Below are positions 51,384 through 60,188 of a stretch of 64,000 bases of DNA, piece after piece; within the stretch, counting starts at the first letter, position 1; the number at the start of each line of letters is the position of its first letter. The position numbers were made by a program, and so were the translations under genes. The notes under the pieces were generated by a model. The model did no database searches and was not told the origin of the DNA. It saw only the letters and a list, made by a program, of their open reading frames with translations. Source of the DNA: Bacteroidales bacterium (GTDB taxonomy: Bacteria > Bacteroidota > Bacteroidia > Bacteroidales > UBA932); the NCBI GenBank assembly GCA_017427885.1, contig JAFRRW010000011.1, positions 186,001 through 250,000 of the forward strand. The letters are read 5' to 3'.

Positions 51384-52736
51384 ATGAAAGCAGCAGAATT
51401 CACCGAGCAATTCCTGGCACAGTTGGAGGCCAGAAACCCCGGCCAGCCTGAATTCCTTCAGGCCGTCCGCGTAGTCACTTCAAGCGTGGCCCAGTACGTT
51501 CTGGACCATCCCTATCTCATCAAGGAAAAGATCATGGAGAGGATCACCGAACCTGAAAGGGTGGTGATGTTCCGCGTTCCCTGGGTTGACGACCGCGGGG
51601 AAATCCAGATCAACCGAGGCTACAGGGTACAGATGAACAGCGCCCTGGGTCCTTACAAGGGCGGCCTCCGTTTCCATCCCAGCGTGAACCTCAGCATCAT
51701 GAAGTTCCTCGCCTTCGAGCAGACCTTCAAGAACTGCCTCACCACCCTTCCGATGGGCGGCGGCAAGGGAGGAAGCGACTTCTATCCCCGTGGCAAGTCC
51801 GACGGTGAGGTGATGCGTTTCTGCCAGAGCTTCATGACTGAACTGCAGCGTTACATCGGACAGGACACCGACGTGCCCGCAGGCGACATCGGAGTAGGCG
51901 GAAGGGAGATCGGCTTCCTTTTCGGACAGTACAAGCGCATTCGCGACGAGTTCACGGGCACCCTCACCGGAAAGGGCCTTAACTGGGGAGGAAGCCTCCT
52001 CAGGCCCGAGGCCACCGGCTATGGTGTATGCTATTTCGCCGAGGAGATGATGGCCTCCAGGGGCTTCGGCTTCGAGGGTAGCACCGTCACCATCTCGGGA
52101 GCCGGCAACGTCGCCCAGTTCGCCGCCAAGAAGGCCAGGGAGCTCGGCGCCAAGGTCGTGTCACTTTCGGATTCCGACGGCAGCATCTACGATCCCGACG
52201 GCATCGACGAAGAGAAGTGGAACTACGTATATATGCTCAAGAACGTCCGCCGCGGACGTATCAGGGAGTATGCTGAGAAATATCCTACCGCTACCTATTT
52301 CAAGGGACAGCGCCCCTGGGGAATCAAGTGCGACATCGCCCTCCCCTGCGCCACCCAGAACGAGATCGAGGCTCCCGATGCGAAGGCCCTCGTAGAGAAT
52401 GGTTGCAAGTGCGTCTGCGAAGGTGCCAACATGCCTACCACGCCCGACGCAATCGCCATCATCCAGGGTGCGGGACTCCTCTATTCTCCCGGAAAGGCTT
52501 CCAACGCCGGCGGCGTAGCGACCAGCGGACTTGAAATGACTCAGAACAGCATCCGCCAGAAATGGACCCGCGAAGAAGTGGATGCCCATCTCCATACCAT
52601 AATGCACGACATCCACTCCGCCTGCGTCAAGTACGGCGACGAGGAAGGTACGGGCAATGTGGACTATGTGAAGGGAGCCAACCTCGCAGGCTTCATCAAG
52701 GTCGCCGAATCGATGCTCGACCAAGGTGTAGTATAA
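51384..52736 (+). CDS. gdhA: NADP-type glutamate dehydrogenase
   Basis: A 450-residue hexameric glutamate dehydrogenase. YKGGLRFHPSVNLSIMKFLA and TTLPMGGGKGGSDFYPRGKS hold the substrate lysines, DVPAGDIGVGGREIGFLFGQ the catalytic Asp region, and TVTISGAGNVAQFAAKKA the cofactor-binding loop. The length and N-terminus fit the ammonium-assimilating NADP class common in Bacteroidales. It is followed 17 bases after its stop by copy 2 of the hairpin element. Confidence 0.96.
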   Translation: MKAAEFTEQFLAQLEARNPGQPEFLQAVRVVTSSVAQYVLDHPYLIKEKIMERITEPERVVMFRVPWVDDRGEIQINRGYRVQMNSALGPYKGGLRFHPSVNLSIMKFLAFEQTFKNCLTTLPMGGGKGGSDFYPRGKSDGEVMRFCQSFMTELQRYIGQDTDVPAGDIGVGGREIGFLFGQYKRIRDEFTGTLTGKGLNWGGSLLRPEATGYGVCYFAEEMMASRGFGFEGSTVTISGAGNVAQFAAKKARELGAKVVSLSDSDGSIYDPDGIDEEKWNYVYMLKNVRRGRIREYAEKYPTATYFKGQRPWGIKCDIALPCATQNEIEAPDAKALVENGCKCVCEGANMPTTPDAIAIIQGAGLLYSPGKASNAGGVATSGLEMTQNSIRQKWTREEVDAHLHTIMHDIHSACVKYGDEEGTGNVDYVKGANLAGFIKVAESMLDQGVV

Positions 52737-52753
52737 TCTGGAATACTTAATGA

Positions 52754-52854
52754 GAGAATCCCTTATATCTCTTTCAGATGACGCCGCTTCGCGGCCCCTC
52801 CCTCTTACCTTGCCGAGGGTGGCAGAGTCACTGAAAGAGATATAAGGGATTCTC
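52754..52854. repeat. intergenic hairpin element, copy 2 (after gdhA)
   Basis: Perfect 24-bp inverted arms lie at 52754-52777 (starting GAGAATCCCTTATATC) and 52831-52854, with a 53-base loop. The loop contains a small perfect hairpin GCCGC-TTC-GCGGC (52783-52795). On the minus strand, 52795-52827 carries the core also seen in copy 1, starting CTCTGCCACC, with only a few substitutions. The arms share no sequence with those of copy 1. It could act as a strong terminator or RNA-stabilising structure between gdhA and the next gene. Confidence 0.88.
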
Positions 52855-52896
52855 CAAAAGAACATTCTCGTGACTAAAGGATTACTGAAGGATTTG

Positions 52897-55818
52897 ATGA
52901 GCAGGAGGATCAAGAGGATTCTCCTGGTGTGCAGCAATTACGACAATTTCTTCCTGGAGGAGGACGGCCGTCTCGAGGAGCAGCTCGCCACGGAATATGC
53001 CGAACTGAGCCTCAGCAACCCGCCCGCCATCACCAGGGCGGCCTCTCCCGAGGACGCCCTCAAAACGGCTTCCGGAGAAGACAGATTCGACCTCGTAATC
53101 CTGATGTACAACATCGGCAAGATGGATGTGGAGGGATTTGCAGCGAAAATGAAAGCCCTCAACCCCGAGGCGCCCTTCGTGCTCCTGACCTCCTACAGCA
53201 GCGAGATGAGGCGCAGGCTTTACAGCCTCGACCGCACCAACGTGGACTACATCTTCTGCTGGAACAACTCCACCGACCTCATCATAGCCATAGTAAAGCT
53301 TCTCGAGGACAGGCTGAATGCCCCGCACGACGTTCTTGAGGGCGGAGTCCAGGCCATCCTCCTGGTGGAAGACAGCGTCCGCTTTTACAGCACCTACCTC
53401 CCCCTCATCTACCGACTTATGCTGGAGCAGAACCGCGAAGGCATCAAGGACGCCCTCAACGAGAGCCAGATGATCCTCCGCAAGCGTTCCCGTCCCAAAC
53501 TCCTCCTCGCCACCAACTACGACCAGGCCCTTTCCCTATACAGGCAGTACGGAAAATATTTCCTCGGGGTCATTTCTGACATCGGTTTCGTGCTCCACGA
53601 AGGGGATGACCCCTCGACCGAAAAACTGGACGCCGGAGTGGACCTCTGCCGCCTCATCCGGGCAGAGAATCCCAGGATGCCCTTCCTTATGCAGAGTTCC
53701 CAGGACAGCATGAGGGCGGTGGCGGCCGAACTTGGCGCCGGATTCGTGATGAAGAGGAGCAAGACCCTCACACACGAACTGTCGGAGTATATCGGAGCCA
53801 ACTTCGGCTTCGGAGATTTCGTGGTCACCGACCCGGACACAGGAGAGGAAGTCGCCCGGGCCAACGACCTGCTCGGAGTGGAAAAGATCCTCGAGGACAT
53901 CCCCCAGAAAACCCTCGACTCCCTCCTGTCCAGGAACTATTTCAGCAAATGGCTGCTTGCAAGGGGTATCTTCTCCATAGGAAGCAGGATCAAGGCGATG
54001 AACCTCAAGGGAAACCCCGACGGGGCCAGGATCCTCCGCGAGGCCATCCACGACTACCGTATCGGGCAGGGGCTCGGTGCCGTGGCCAAATACGACAAGG
54101 CCAGTTACAACGACGCAATCCGTTTCGCCCGGCTGGGGGACGGCTCCCTCGGAGGAAAGGCCAGGGGTCTCGCCTTCCTCAACCACATACTCCAGAAATA
54201 CGACCTCTATGACAAATGGGAAGGGGTCAGGGTGCTGGTTCCCAGGTCCTTCGTGGTCACCACCTCATATTTCGACAAGTTCATTCTCGAGAACGGCCTC
54301 CAGTATGTCATAAACTCGGACATTTCCGACGAAGAGATTCTGGGCGAATTCGTGTCCGCCAGCCTTCCCTCCGACCTGATGGACGCCCTGAAAGTCTTCA
54401 TCAGGCATTGCCGGAAACCCCTTGCCATACGCTCCAGTTCCAAACTCGAAGATTCTTACTACCAGCCTTTTGCCGGGGTATATTCCACATATATGATCCC
54501 CCGCACGCCCAATGACGACCAGGAACTGCGACTCCTCGCAAAGGCCATCAAGAGCGTGTATGCCAGCGTCTTCTTCTCCTCCTCCCGTTCCTATATCCTC
54601 GCGACGGGCAACATGATAGCCGAGGAGAAGATGGCCGTGGTCATCCAGGAGATCTGCGGCTTGGAAGAGAACGGTTATTACTTCCCCTCCCTTTCCGGAG
54701 TGGCCCGCTCGCTGAATTTCTATCCTGTCGGACACGAGAGGGCCGAAGAGGGCATCGTGAAACTGGCCTACGGACTCGGAAAGACGGTCGTGGACGGCGA
54801 GCAGGTGCTCAGGTTCTCCCCCATCTATCCCAAGAACGCCATCCAGACATCCACTCCCGAACTTGCGATGACCGACACCCAGAAGGTGATGTACGCCCTT
54901 AACCTCCAGCCGGACAGGTTCAAGACCTCGCCGGACGACGCAGTGAACCTGGAAAGGATACCCATCGAGAACTGCGTCGGGAAGTTCCCTTCCCTGAAGA
55001 TGGTGGCGTCCACCTTCGACATGGAGAACATGAGGCTGGTGGACAGCGGCGTCGGCAACGGACCGAAGTTCGTCACCTTCGCCCATATCCTGAAATACGA
55101 CACCTTCCCCCTCGCATCCATAGTCCGCAGGCTGCTGGAAATAGCCAGGGAAGAGATGCGCTGCGACGTGGAAATCGAATTCGCCGCCGAACTTACCCCC
55201 GCCGACACCGACGAACTCAGGGGCAGGGCCCTGTTCAACGTCCTGCAGATCAGGCCCATATCCTCCGACGGTGCCACCACCGACGTGGACTGGGACAAGG
55301 TGGACTGCTCTTCACCCATAGTGCTGTCCTCCAGTGCCCTCGGCACCGGTTTCACAGAAGGGGTGCAGGATGTCATATATCTCCGTCCGGAGGCTTTCGA
55401 CAACCTCCACACCCAGGAAATCGCCACGGAAATCGCCGCCCTCAATGCAAAGATGAGGGCCGAGAACTGCGGCTATGTGCTGATCGGCTACGGCCGCTGG
55501 GGTTCCTCGATCCCCTCGCTGGGAGTGCCCGTCAAGTGGGGGGACATTTCCGAGGTGAAGGCCGTGGTGGAATGCGCCCTCGACTCCTTCCGCCCCGATC
55601 CGAGCCAGGGTTCACATTTCTTCCAGAACATGACCTCCTTCAACGTGGGATACGTCAGCGTAGACCGGTATTCCCGTCCCGGGGATTTGTTTGACATAGA
55701 AAAACTTGACTTGATGCCTGCCCTCTACGAGAGCAGGTACGTGCGGCGGGTTAAATTCCCTTCCCCCCTCACCATCTGCATCGACGGCCGTTCCTGCAAG
55801 GCTTTGGTCAAGGCATAA
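52897..55818 (+). CDS. PEP/pyruvate-binding-domain protein with two receiver-like N-terminal domains
   Basis: A 973-residue protein. Residues about 5-125 look like a degenerate response-regulator receiver (RILLVCSNYDNFF, FDLVILMYNIGKMD; the phosphate-accepting Asp is not in place). Residues about 152-320 look like a second, intact receiver: ILLVEDSVRF (acidic pair), GVISDIGFVLHEG (acceptor Asp), MQSSQDS, GFVMKRSK (Lys). From about 400 on, GDGSLGGKARGLAFLNHILQ, PLAIRSSSKLEDSYYQPFAG and YSTYMIP match the ATP-binding domain of pyruvate phosphate dikinase/PEP synthase. The swivelling His domain and PEP barrel are missing. ATG at 52897 has AAGGA upstream; the upstream in-frame GTG is less likely. 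Reaction unknown. Confidence 0.85.
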   Translation: MSRRIKRILLVCSNYDNFFLEEDGRLEEQLATEYAELSLSNPPAITRAASPEDALKTASGEDRFDLVILMYNIGKMDVEGFAAKMKALNPEAPFVLLTSYSSEMRRRLYSLDRTNVDYIFCWNNSTDLIIAIVKLLEDRLNAPHDVLEGGVQAILLVEDSVRFYSTYLPLIYRLMLEQNREGIKDALNESQMILRKRSRPKLLLATNYDQALSLYRQYGKYFLGVISDIGFVLHEGDDPSTEKLDAGVDLCRLIRAENPRMPFLMQSSQDSMRAVAAELGAGFVMKRSKTLTHELSEYIGANFGFGDFVVTDPDTGEEVARANDLLGVEKILEDIPQKTLDSLLSRNYFSKWLLARGIFSIGSRIKAMNLKGNPDGARILREAIHDYRIGQGLGAVAKYDKASYNDAIRFARLGDGSLGGKARGLAFLNHILQKYDLYDKWEGVRVLVPRSFVVTTSYFDKFILENGLQYVINSDISDEEILGEFVSASLPSDLMDALKVFIRHCRKPLAIRSSSKLEDSYYQPFAGVYSTYMIPRTPNDDQELRLLAKAIKSVYASVFFSSSRSYILATGNMIAEEKMAVVIQEICGLEENGYYFPSLSGVARSLNFYPVGHERAEEGIVKLAYGLGKTVVDGEQVLRFSPIYPKNAIQTSTPELAMTDTQKVMYALNLQPDRFKTSPDDAVNLERIPIENCVGKFPSLKMVASTFDMENMRLVDSGVGNGPKFVTFAHILKYDTFPLASIVRRLLEIAREEMRCDVEIEFAAELTPADTDELRGRALFNVLQIRPISSDGATTDVDWDKVDCSSPIVLSSSALGTGFTEGVQDVIYLRPEAFDNLHTQEIATEIAALNAKMRAENCGYVLIGYGRWGSSIPSLGVPVKWGDISEVKAVVECALDSFRPDPSQGSHFFQNMTSFNVGYVSVDRYSRPGDLFDIEKLDLMPALYESRYVRRVKFPSPLTICIDGRSCKALVKA

Positions 55819-55831
55819 AGATAATTTTTAT

Positions 55832-55839
55832 TATCTTTG
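55832..55839 (+). promoter_or_regulatory. -7 box (TATCTTTG) for etfB-etfA-acd
   Basis: TATCTTTG is identical to the box in front of rpsP and lies 27 bases before the etfB ATG. A TTTG at 55803-55806 is 25 bases upstream, a little longer than the usual spacing. Confidence 0.65.
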
Positions 55840-55866
55840 CAACCTGTTTACCAAAACCTGAATAAA

Positions 55867-56748
55867 ATGAAATATAATATCGTTGTCCTGGCCAAACAGG
55901 TTCCCGATACCAGGAACGTAGGCAAGGACGCCATGACGGCGGAAGGAACGGTCAACAGGGCCGCCCTGCCCGCCATTTTCAATCCTGACGACCTTCTCGC
56001 CCTCGAGCAGGCCCTACGCCTCAAAGAGCAGAATCCCGGCTCCACCGTCGGAGTCCTTACGATGGGCCCTCCCAGGGCCGGAGAGATAATCCGACAGGGC
56101 CTGTACCGCGGAGCCGATACCGGATGGCTCCTCACCGACAGGCTATTCGCCGGTGCCGACACCCTCGCCACCTCATATGCCCTGGCCACCGCCATCAAGA
56201 AGATCGGCAAGGTTGACATCGTGATAGGAGGCCGCCAGGCCATCGACGGCGACACCGCCCAGGTAGGCCCCCAGGTGGCCCAGAAACTCGGCCTCAACCA
56301 GGTGACCTACGCCGAGGAGATCCTCGGTATCGAAGACGGCGTGGCCACCATCCGCCGCCATATCGACGGAGGCGTCGAGACCGTAACGGCCCCCCTTCCC
56401 ATACTCATCACCGTAAACGGTTCCGCCGAGCCCTGCAGGCCCGCCAACGCCCGTCTTGTGATGAAGTACAAGAGGGCCGCCTGCCCCCTCGAACTGGATT
56501 CAACACCTTCGAGGGACACCTACTACGACTATCTTTATGAGAAGAAACCCTGGCTCAAACTGAACCAGTGGAGCGTGGCCGACATCGACGGAGACCCTTC
56601 CCAGTGCGGTCTCGCCGGTTCCCCCACCAAGGTCAAGGCCGTCCAGAACATCGTGTTCCAGGCCAAGGAGAGCAAGACCCTCACCGGCAGCGACGCCGAC
56701 GTGAACGGCCTCATCAAGGAATTGCTGAACGAAAGGATAATCGGATAA
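55867..56748 (+). CDS. etfB: electron transfer flavoprotein beta subunit
   Basis: A 293-residue EtfB. MKYNIVVLAKQVPDTRNVGK is the usual N-terminus, and ADIVIGGRQAIDGDTAQVGP-like sequence (VDIVIGGRQAIDGDTAQVG) carries the nucleotide-binding signature. It forms a heterodimer with EtfA to pass electrons between acyl-CoA dehydrogenase and the quinone pool or another acceptor. The ATG at 55867 is preferred over an upstream TTG because it matches the family start. etfA follows 3 bases after the stop. Confidence 0.95.
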   Translation: MKYNIVVLAKQVPDTRNVGKDAMTAEGTVNRAALPAIFNPDDLLALEQALRLKEQNPGSTVGVLTMGPPRAGEIIRQGLYRGADTGWLLTDRLFAGADTLATSYALATAIKKIGKVDIVIGGRQAIDGDTAQVGPQVAQKLGLNQVTYAEEILGIEDGVATIRRHIDGGVETVTAPLPILITVNGSAEPCRPANARLVMKYKRAACPLELDSTPSRDTYYDYLYEKKPWLKLNQWSVADIDGDPSQCGLAGSPTKVKAVQNIVFQAKESKTLTGSDADVNGLIKELLNERIIG

Positions 56749-56751
56749 GCC

Positions 56752-57774
56752 ATGAACAACGTATTTGTATATTGCGAGACAGAGGGCACGAAGGTTGCCG
56801 AGGTATCCCAGGAACTCCTAACAAAAGGCCGCAAGCTCGCGGACACTCTGGGAGTCCAGCTCCACGCCGTAGCCGCCGGTGAAGGCATCACCGGAAAGGT
56901 CGAGGACCAGATCCTCCCCTATGGAGTGGACAAACTCTTCATATTCGACGCCCCGGGGCTCTTCCCCTATACTTCAGCCCCCCATACAGACATACTCGTG
57001 AACCTCTTCAAGAGGGAACAGCCCCAGATCTGCCTTATGGGAGCCACGGTCATCGGGCGCGACCTCGGCCCGAGGGTGTCCTCCTCCCTCACCAGCGGCC
57101 TCACCGCCGATTGCACCCAGCTCGAGATCGGAGACTACGACGACGTCAAAACGGGGAAACACTACGATAATCTCCTTTACCAGATCCGTCCGGCCTTCGG
57201 AGGCAACATAGTCGCCACCATCGTAAATCCCGACCACAGGCCCCAGATGGCCACGGTGCGCAGCGGAGTCATGCAGAAACAGATCCTGGATCCAGCCTAC
57301 AAGGGCGAGGTTGTCGTTGAAGACGTGGCGAAATTCGTTCCTGAAGTGGACTTCGTGGTGAAGGTAATCGACCGCCACGTGGAAGCCGCCAAACATAATC
57401 TCAAAGGTGCAAGCATCGTAGTGTCAGGAGGTTACGGAGTGGGAAGCAAGGAAGGTTTCGACCTTCTCTTCACCCTCGCCAGGGAGCTTCACGGAGAGGT
57501 CGGTGCCAGCCGCGCCGCCGTTGACGCAGGCTTCGTGGACCACGACCGCCAGATCGGCCAGACCGGAGTGACCGTCCATCCCAAGGTGTACATCGCCTGC
57601 GGAATCTCCGGACAGATCCAGCACATAGCCGGGATGAAGGATTCCGGCATCATCATCTCCATCAACACCGACCCCGACGCCCCCATCAACAAGATTGCCG
57701 ACTACGTGATCGTCGGCAAGGTCGAGGACGTGTTGCCCAAGATGATCAAGTACTACAAGGCCAACAGCAAATAA
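56752..57774 (+). CDS. etfA: electron transfer flavoprotein alpha subunit
   Basis: A 340-residue EtfA. The N-terminal part (NNVFVYCETEGTKVAEVSQE) leads to the FAD-binding C-terminal domain with VVSGGYGVGSKEGFDLLF, GASRAAVDAGFVDHDRQIGQ, VHPKVYIACGISGQIQHIAG and IISINTDPDAPINKIADYVI, all standard. It is 12 bases before the acyl-CoA dehydrogenase gene. No ferredoxin-like extension suggesting a bifurcating type is visible. Confidence 0.96.
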   Translation: MNNVFVYCETEGTKVAEVSQELLTKGRKLADTLGVQLHAVAAGEGITGKVEDQILPYGVDKLFIFDAPGLFPYTSAPHTDILVNLFKREQPQICLMGATVIGRDLGPRVSSSLTSGLTADCTQLEIGDYDDVKTGKHYDNLLYQIRPAFGGNIVATIVNPDHRPQMATVRSGVMQKQILDPAYKGEVVVEDVAKFVPEVDFVVKVIDRHVEAAKHNLKGASIVVSGGYGVGSKEGFDLLFTLARELHGEVGASRAAVDAGFVDHDRQIGQTGVTVHPKVYIACGISGQIQHIAGMKDSGIIISINTDPDAPINKIADYVIVGKVEDVLPKMIKYYKANSK

Positions 57775-57786
57775 ACCTGAACCATT

Positions 57787-59505
57787 ATGGCAAATTATTA
57801 TACAGACCATCCCGAAATAGGTTATTACCTCGGTTCCGACCTCATGCGGAGGATCGTCGAACTGAAGGAACATTTCTACGAGGACAAGGATAGCTATGAC
57901 GAGGCCCCCGTGGACTTCGGCGACGCAGTGGCCAACTACGAGAAGGTCCTCGAGATAGCGGGTGACATAGCCGCCAATGTTATCGCAGTCAATTCCGAGG
58001 CGGTTGACCTCGAAGGCCCCCACCTGGTCGACGGCAGGATGCATTACGCCTCCAAAACCGTAGAGAACCTGGCTGCGATGCGCAAGGCCGGCCTCTCCGG
58101 CGTTACGATGGCCCGCAGGTACGGCGGTCTCAATATGCCCAACATCGTGTTCTCGATGCTTTCCGAACTGGTTTCAGCCGCCGACGCCTCCTTCCAGAAC
58201 ATCTGGTCCCTCCAGTCCTGCGCCGACACCCTTTACGAGTTCGCCGACGAAGACCAGAGGCAGAGGTTCATCCCCCGCGTATGCAAGGGAGAGACGATGA
58301 GCATGGACCTTACCGAACCCGATGCGGGATCCGACCTCCAGAGGGTTATGCTCAAGGCCACCTACGACGAGGCCGAAGGCTGCTGGAGGCTCAACGGCGT
58401 TAAGAGGTTCATCACCAACGGCGATTCCGACATCCACCTGGTCCTCGCCCGTTCCGAGGAAGGCACCACCGACGGTCGCGGCCTTTCTATGTTCATCTAT
58501 GACAAGAGGAACGGCGGAGTGAACGTCCGCCACATCGAGAACAAGCTCGGAATCCACGGCTCGCCCACCTGCGAGCTCGTGTACAAGGACGCCAAGGCCG
58601 AACTCTGCGGAAGCACCCGCCTGGGCCTCATCAAATACGTGATGGCCCTTATGAACGGCGCCCGCCTGGGCATCGGAGCCCAGAGCGTCGGCCTCAGCCA
58701 GGAAGCATTCAACGAAGCCCTCTCCTATGCTAAGGAAAGGGCCCAGTTCGGAAAGAAGATCATCAACTTCCCCGCAGTCTACGACCTCCTGGCCACGATG
58801 AAGGCCAAGTTAGACGCAGGACGTTCCCTCCTTTACAGGACCGCCTCCCTCGTGGACATTTACAAGGGAATCGAAGACCTGCAGAGAACCGGCAAGGAGC
58901 TTACTCCCGAGGAAAGGGCCGAGATGAAGAAATACTCCCGCCTCGCCGACGCCTTCACCCCCATCTGCAAGGGAATGAATTCGGAATATGCCAACCAGAA
59001 CGCCTACGACGCTATCGGTGTGCACGGAGGCAGCGGCTTCATAATGGAATACAAGTGCCAGAGGCTCTACCGCGACGCCCGCATATTCTCCATCTATGAG
59101 GGAACCACGCAGCTCCAGGTGGTGGCTGCCATCCGCTATATCACCAACGGCACCTATCTCTCGATAATGAAGGATATGCTGGAGGCCCCGGTTTCCGAAA
59201 CAATGGAACCGCTGAAGGCCCGAATCGCCGCCCTGGTCCGGACTTACGAAGAGACTCTGGAAGCCCAGAAGGCCGACAGGGACGAGGACAAGATGGATTT
59301 CGTGGCAAGGCGCCTCTACGACATGACCGGCGTCATCCTGATGTCACTTCTCATCGTCGCCGACGCCTCGAAGGCACCGGAACTATTTGAGAAGAGCGCC
59401 AACGTCTATGTGCGTCTGGCCGAGGCCGAAGTCGCCCGCAACAAGGCATTCGTCGCCACCGTCACCCCCGCCGACCTCGACAACTACCGTCAGGCCGCCG
59501 AATAA
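57787..59505 (+). CDS. acyl-CoA dehydrogenase
   Basis: A 572-residue FAD enzyme. The acyl-CoA dehydrogenase core is at about 65-460: MSMDLTEPDAGSDLQRVMLK, RFITNGDSDIHLVLARSEEG, NGARLGIGAQSVGLSQEAFN, ERAQFGKKIINFPAVYDLLA, and GVHGGSGFIMEYKCQRLYRD followed by IYEGTTQLQVVAAI. IYEGT holds the catalytic glutamate found in most family members. An N-terminal leader of about 60 residues and a C-terminal helical domain of about 100 make it longer than short-chain enzymes (about 380), like other Bacteroidales proteins beside etfBA. Its acyl chain specificity is unknown. Confidence 0.93.
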   Translation: MANYYTDHPEIGYYLGSDLMRRIVELKEHFYEDKDSYDEAPVDFGDAVANYEKVLEIAGDIAANVIAVNSEAVDLEGPHLVDGRMHYASKTVENLAAMRKAGLSGVTMARRYGGLNMPNIVFSMLSELVSAADASFQNIWSLQSCADTLYEFADEDQRQRFIPRVCKGETMSMDLTEPDAGSDLQRVMLKATYDEAEGCWRLNGVKRFITNGDSDIHLVLARSEEGTTDGRGLSMFIYDKRNGGVNVRHIENKLGIHGSPTCELVYKDAKAELCGSTRLGLIKYVMALMNGARLGIGAQSVGLSQEAFNEALSYAKERAQFGKKIINFPAVYDLLATMKAKLDAGRSLLYRTASLVDIYKGIEDLQRTGKELTPEERAEMKKYSRLADAFTPICKGMNSEYANQNAYDAIGVHGGSGFIMEYKCQRLYRDARIFSIYEGTTQLQVVAAIRYITNGTYLSIMKDMLEAPVSETMEPLKARIAALVRTYEETLEAQKADRDEDKMDFVARRLYDMTGVILMSLLIVADASKAPELFEKSANVYVRLAEAEVARNKAFVATVTPADLDNYRQAAE

Positions 59506-59525
59506 ATTCAGTCCTTGCTTCAACG

Positions 59526-60185
59526 CTAAAGATAATCCTGTCCCGGCTCATTGAAGGGCTGGAGGAACGGATTGTGGGTGCGTTCTGTGGCGATGTCGGT
59601 GGATGGACCGTGACCTGGAATGACGGTCACGTCTCCCGGAAGCCCCATCAGGGTTTCCATAAGGCTGACTATCAGGGAATCATAATCGCCGAGCGGCAGG
59701 TCGGACCGGCCTATGGATCCGGCGAAAAGGGTGTCTCCGCTGAACAGCACCTTGTCCTTTTCATCATAGAAACAGACTCCTCCCGGGGTGTGCCCTGGGG
59801 TGGCGATGACCTTGAACTCCGTCTCTCCGAAAGACAGCGTTTCGCCGTCTGAAATGTCCGTGGTCATAAACGAAGTGTCCGGAGCATCGAGTCCTATGGC
59901 TTCCGCAAGGGAGCCGTCCATGGCCAGGAGGGCCTTGTCGGCAGGATGCATATAAACCGGGACACCGGGGAAGAATGCAACTCCGAAGACATGGTCGAAA
60001 TGGCCGTGAGTAAGCCATATCGCCTTGACTGTAAGATGTTTCTCCTCTACAAAATCTTTCAGGGCCCTTACCTCTGAAGAATCGTAGCATCCCGGGTCGA
60101 CGATCACGGCCTCGAGTCTGTCGTCCCAAACCAGGGAGCAGCGTTCCGCGAAAGGATTGAATGAGAATGTCTTTATGTTCAGCAT
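59526..60185 (-). CDS. MBL-fold hydrolase (glyoxalase II-like)
   Basis: A 219-residue metallo-beta-lactamase-fold hydrolase. HxHxDH is at residues 60-65 (LTHGHFDHVFG), with IATPGHTPGGVCFY, LFSGDTLFAGSIGRSDLPLG and VIPGHGPSTDI supplying the other ligands. It resembles YcbL-type thioesterase or glyoxalase-II-like proteins; the substrate is undetermined. It is the last gene of the TolC export operon, 3 bases after TolC, and convergent with the acyl-CoA dehydrogenase gene 20 bases away. Confidence 0.88.
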   Translation of the reverse strand: MLNIKTFSFNPFAERCSLVWDDRLEAVIVDPGCYDSSEVRALKDFVEEKHLTVKAIWLTHGHFDHVFGVAFFPGVPVYMHPADKALLAMDGSLAEAIGLDAPDTSFMTTDISDGETLSFGETEFKVIATPGHTPGGVCFYDEKDKVLFSGDTLFAGSIGRSDLPLGDYDSLIVSLMETLMGLPGDVTVIPGHGPSTDIATERTHNPFLQPFNEPGQDYL

Positions 60186-60188
60186 ATC

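Noticed and set aside
47233-52854. Hairpin elements as CRISPR repeats or ends of an insertion sequence
   Set aside because: There are only two copies, with no spacers between equal repeats, no transposase or cas genes, and the terminal arms differ between copies.
52870-52896. GTG start for the receiver/PEP-binding protein
   Set aside because: ATG at 52897 has AAGGA just upstream, and the extra nine residues add nothing recognisable.
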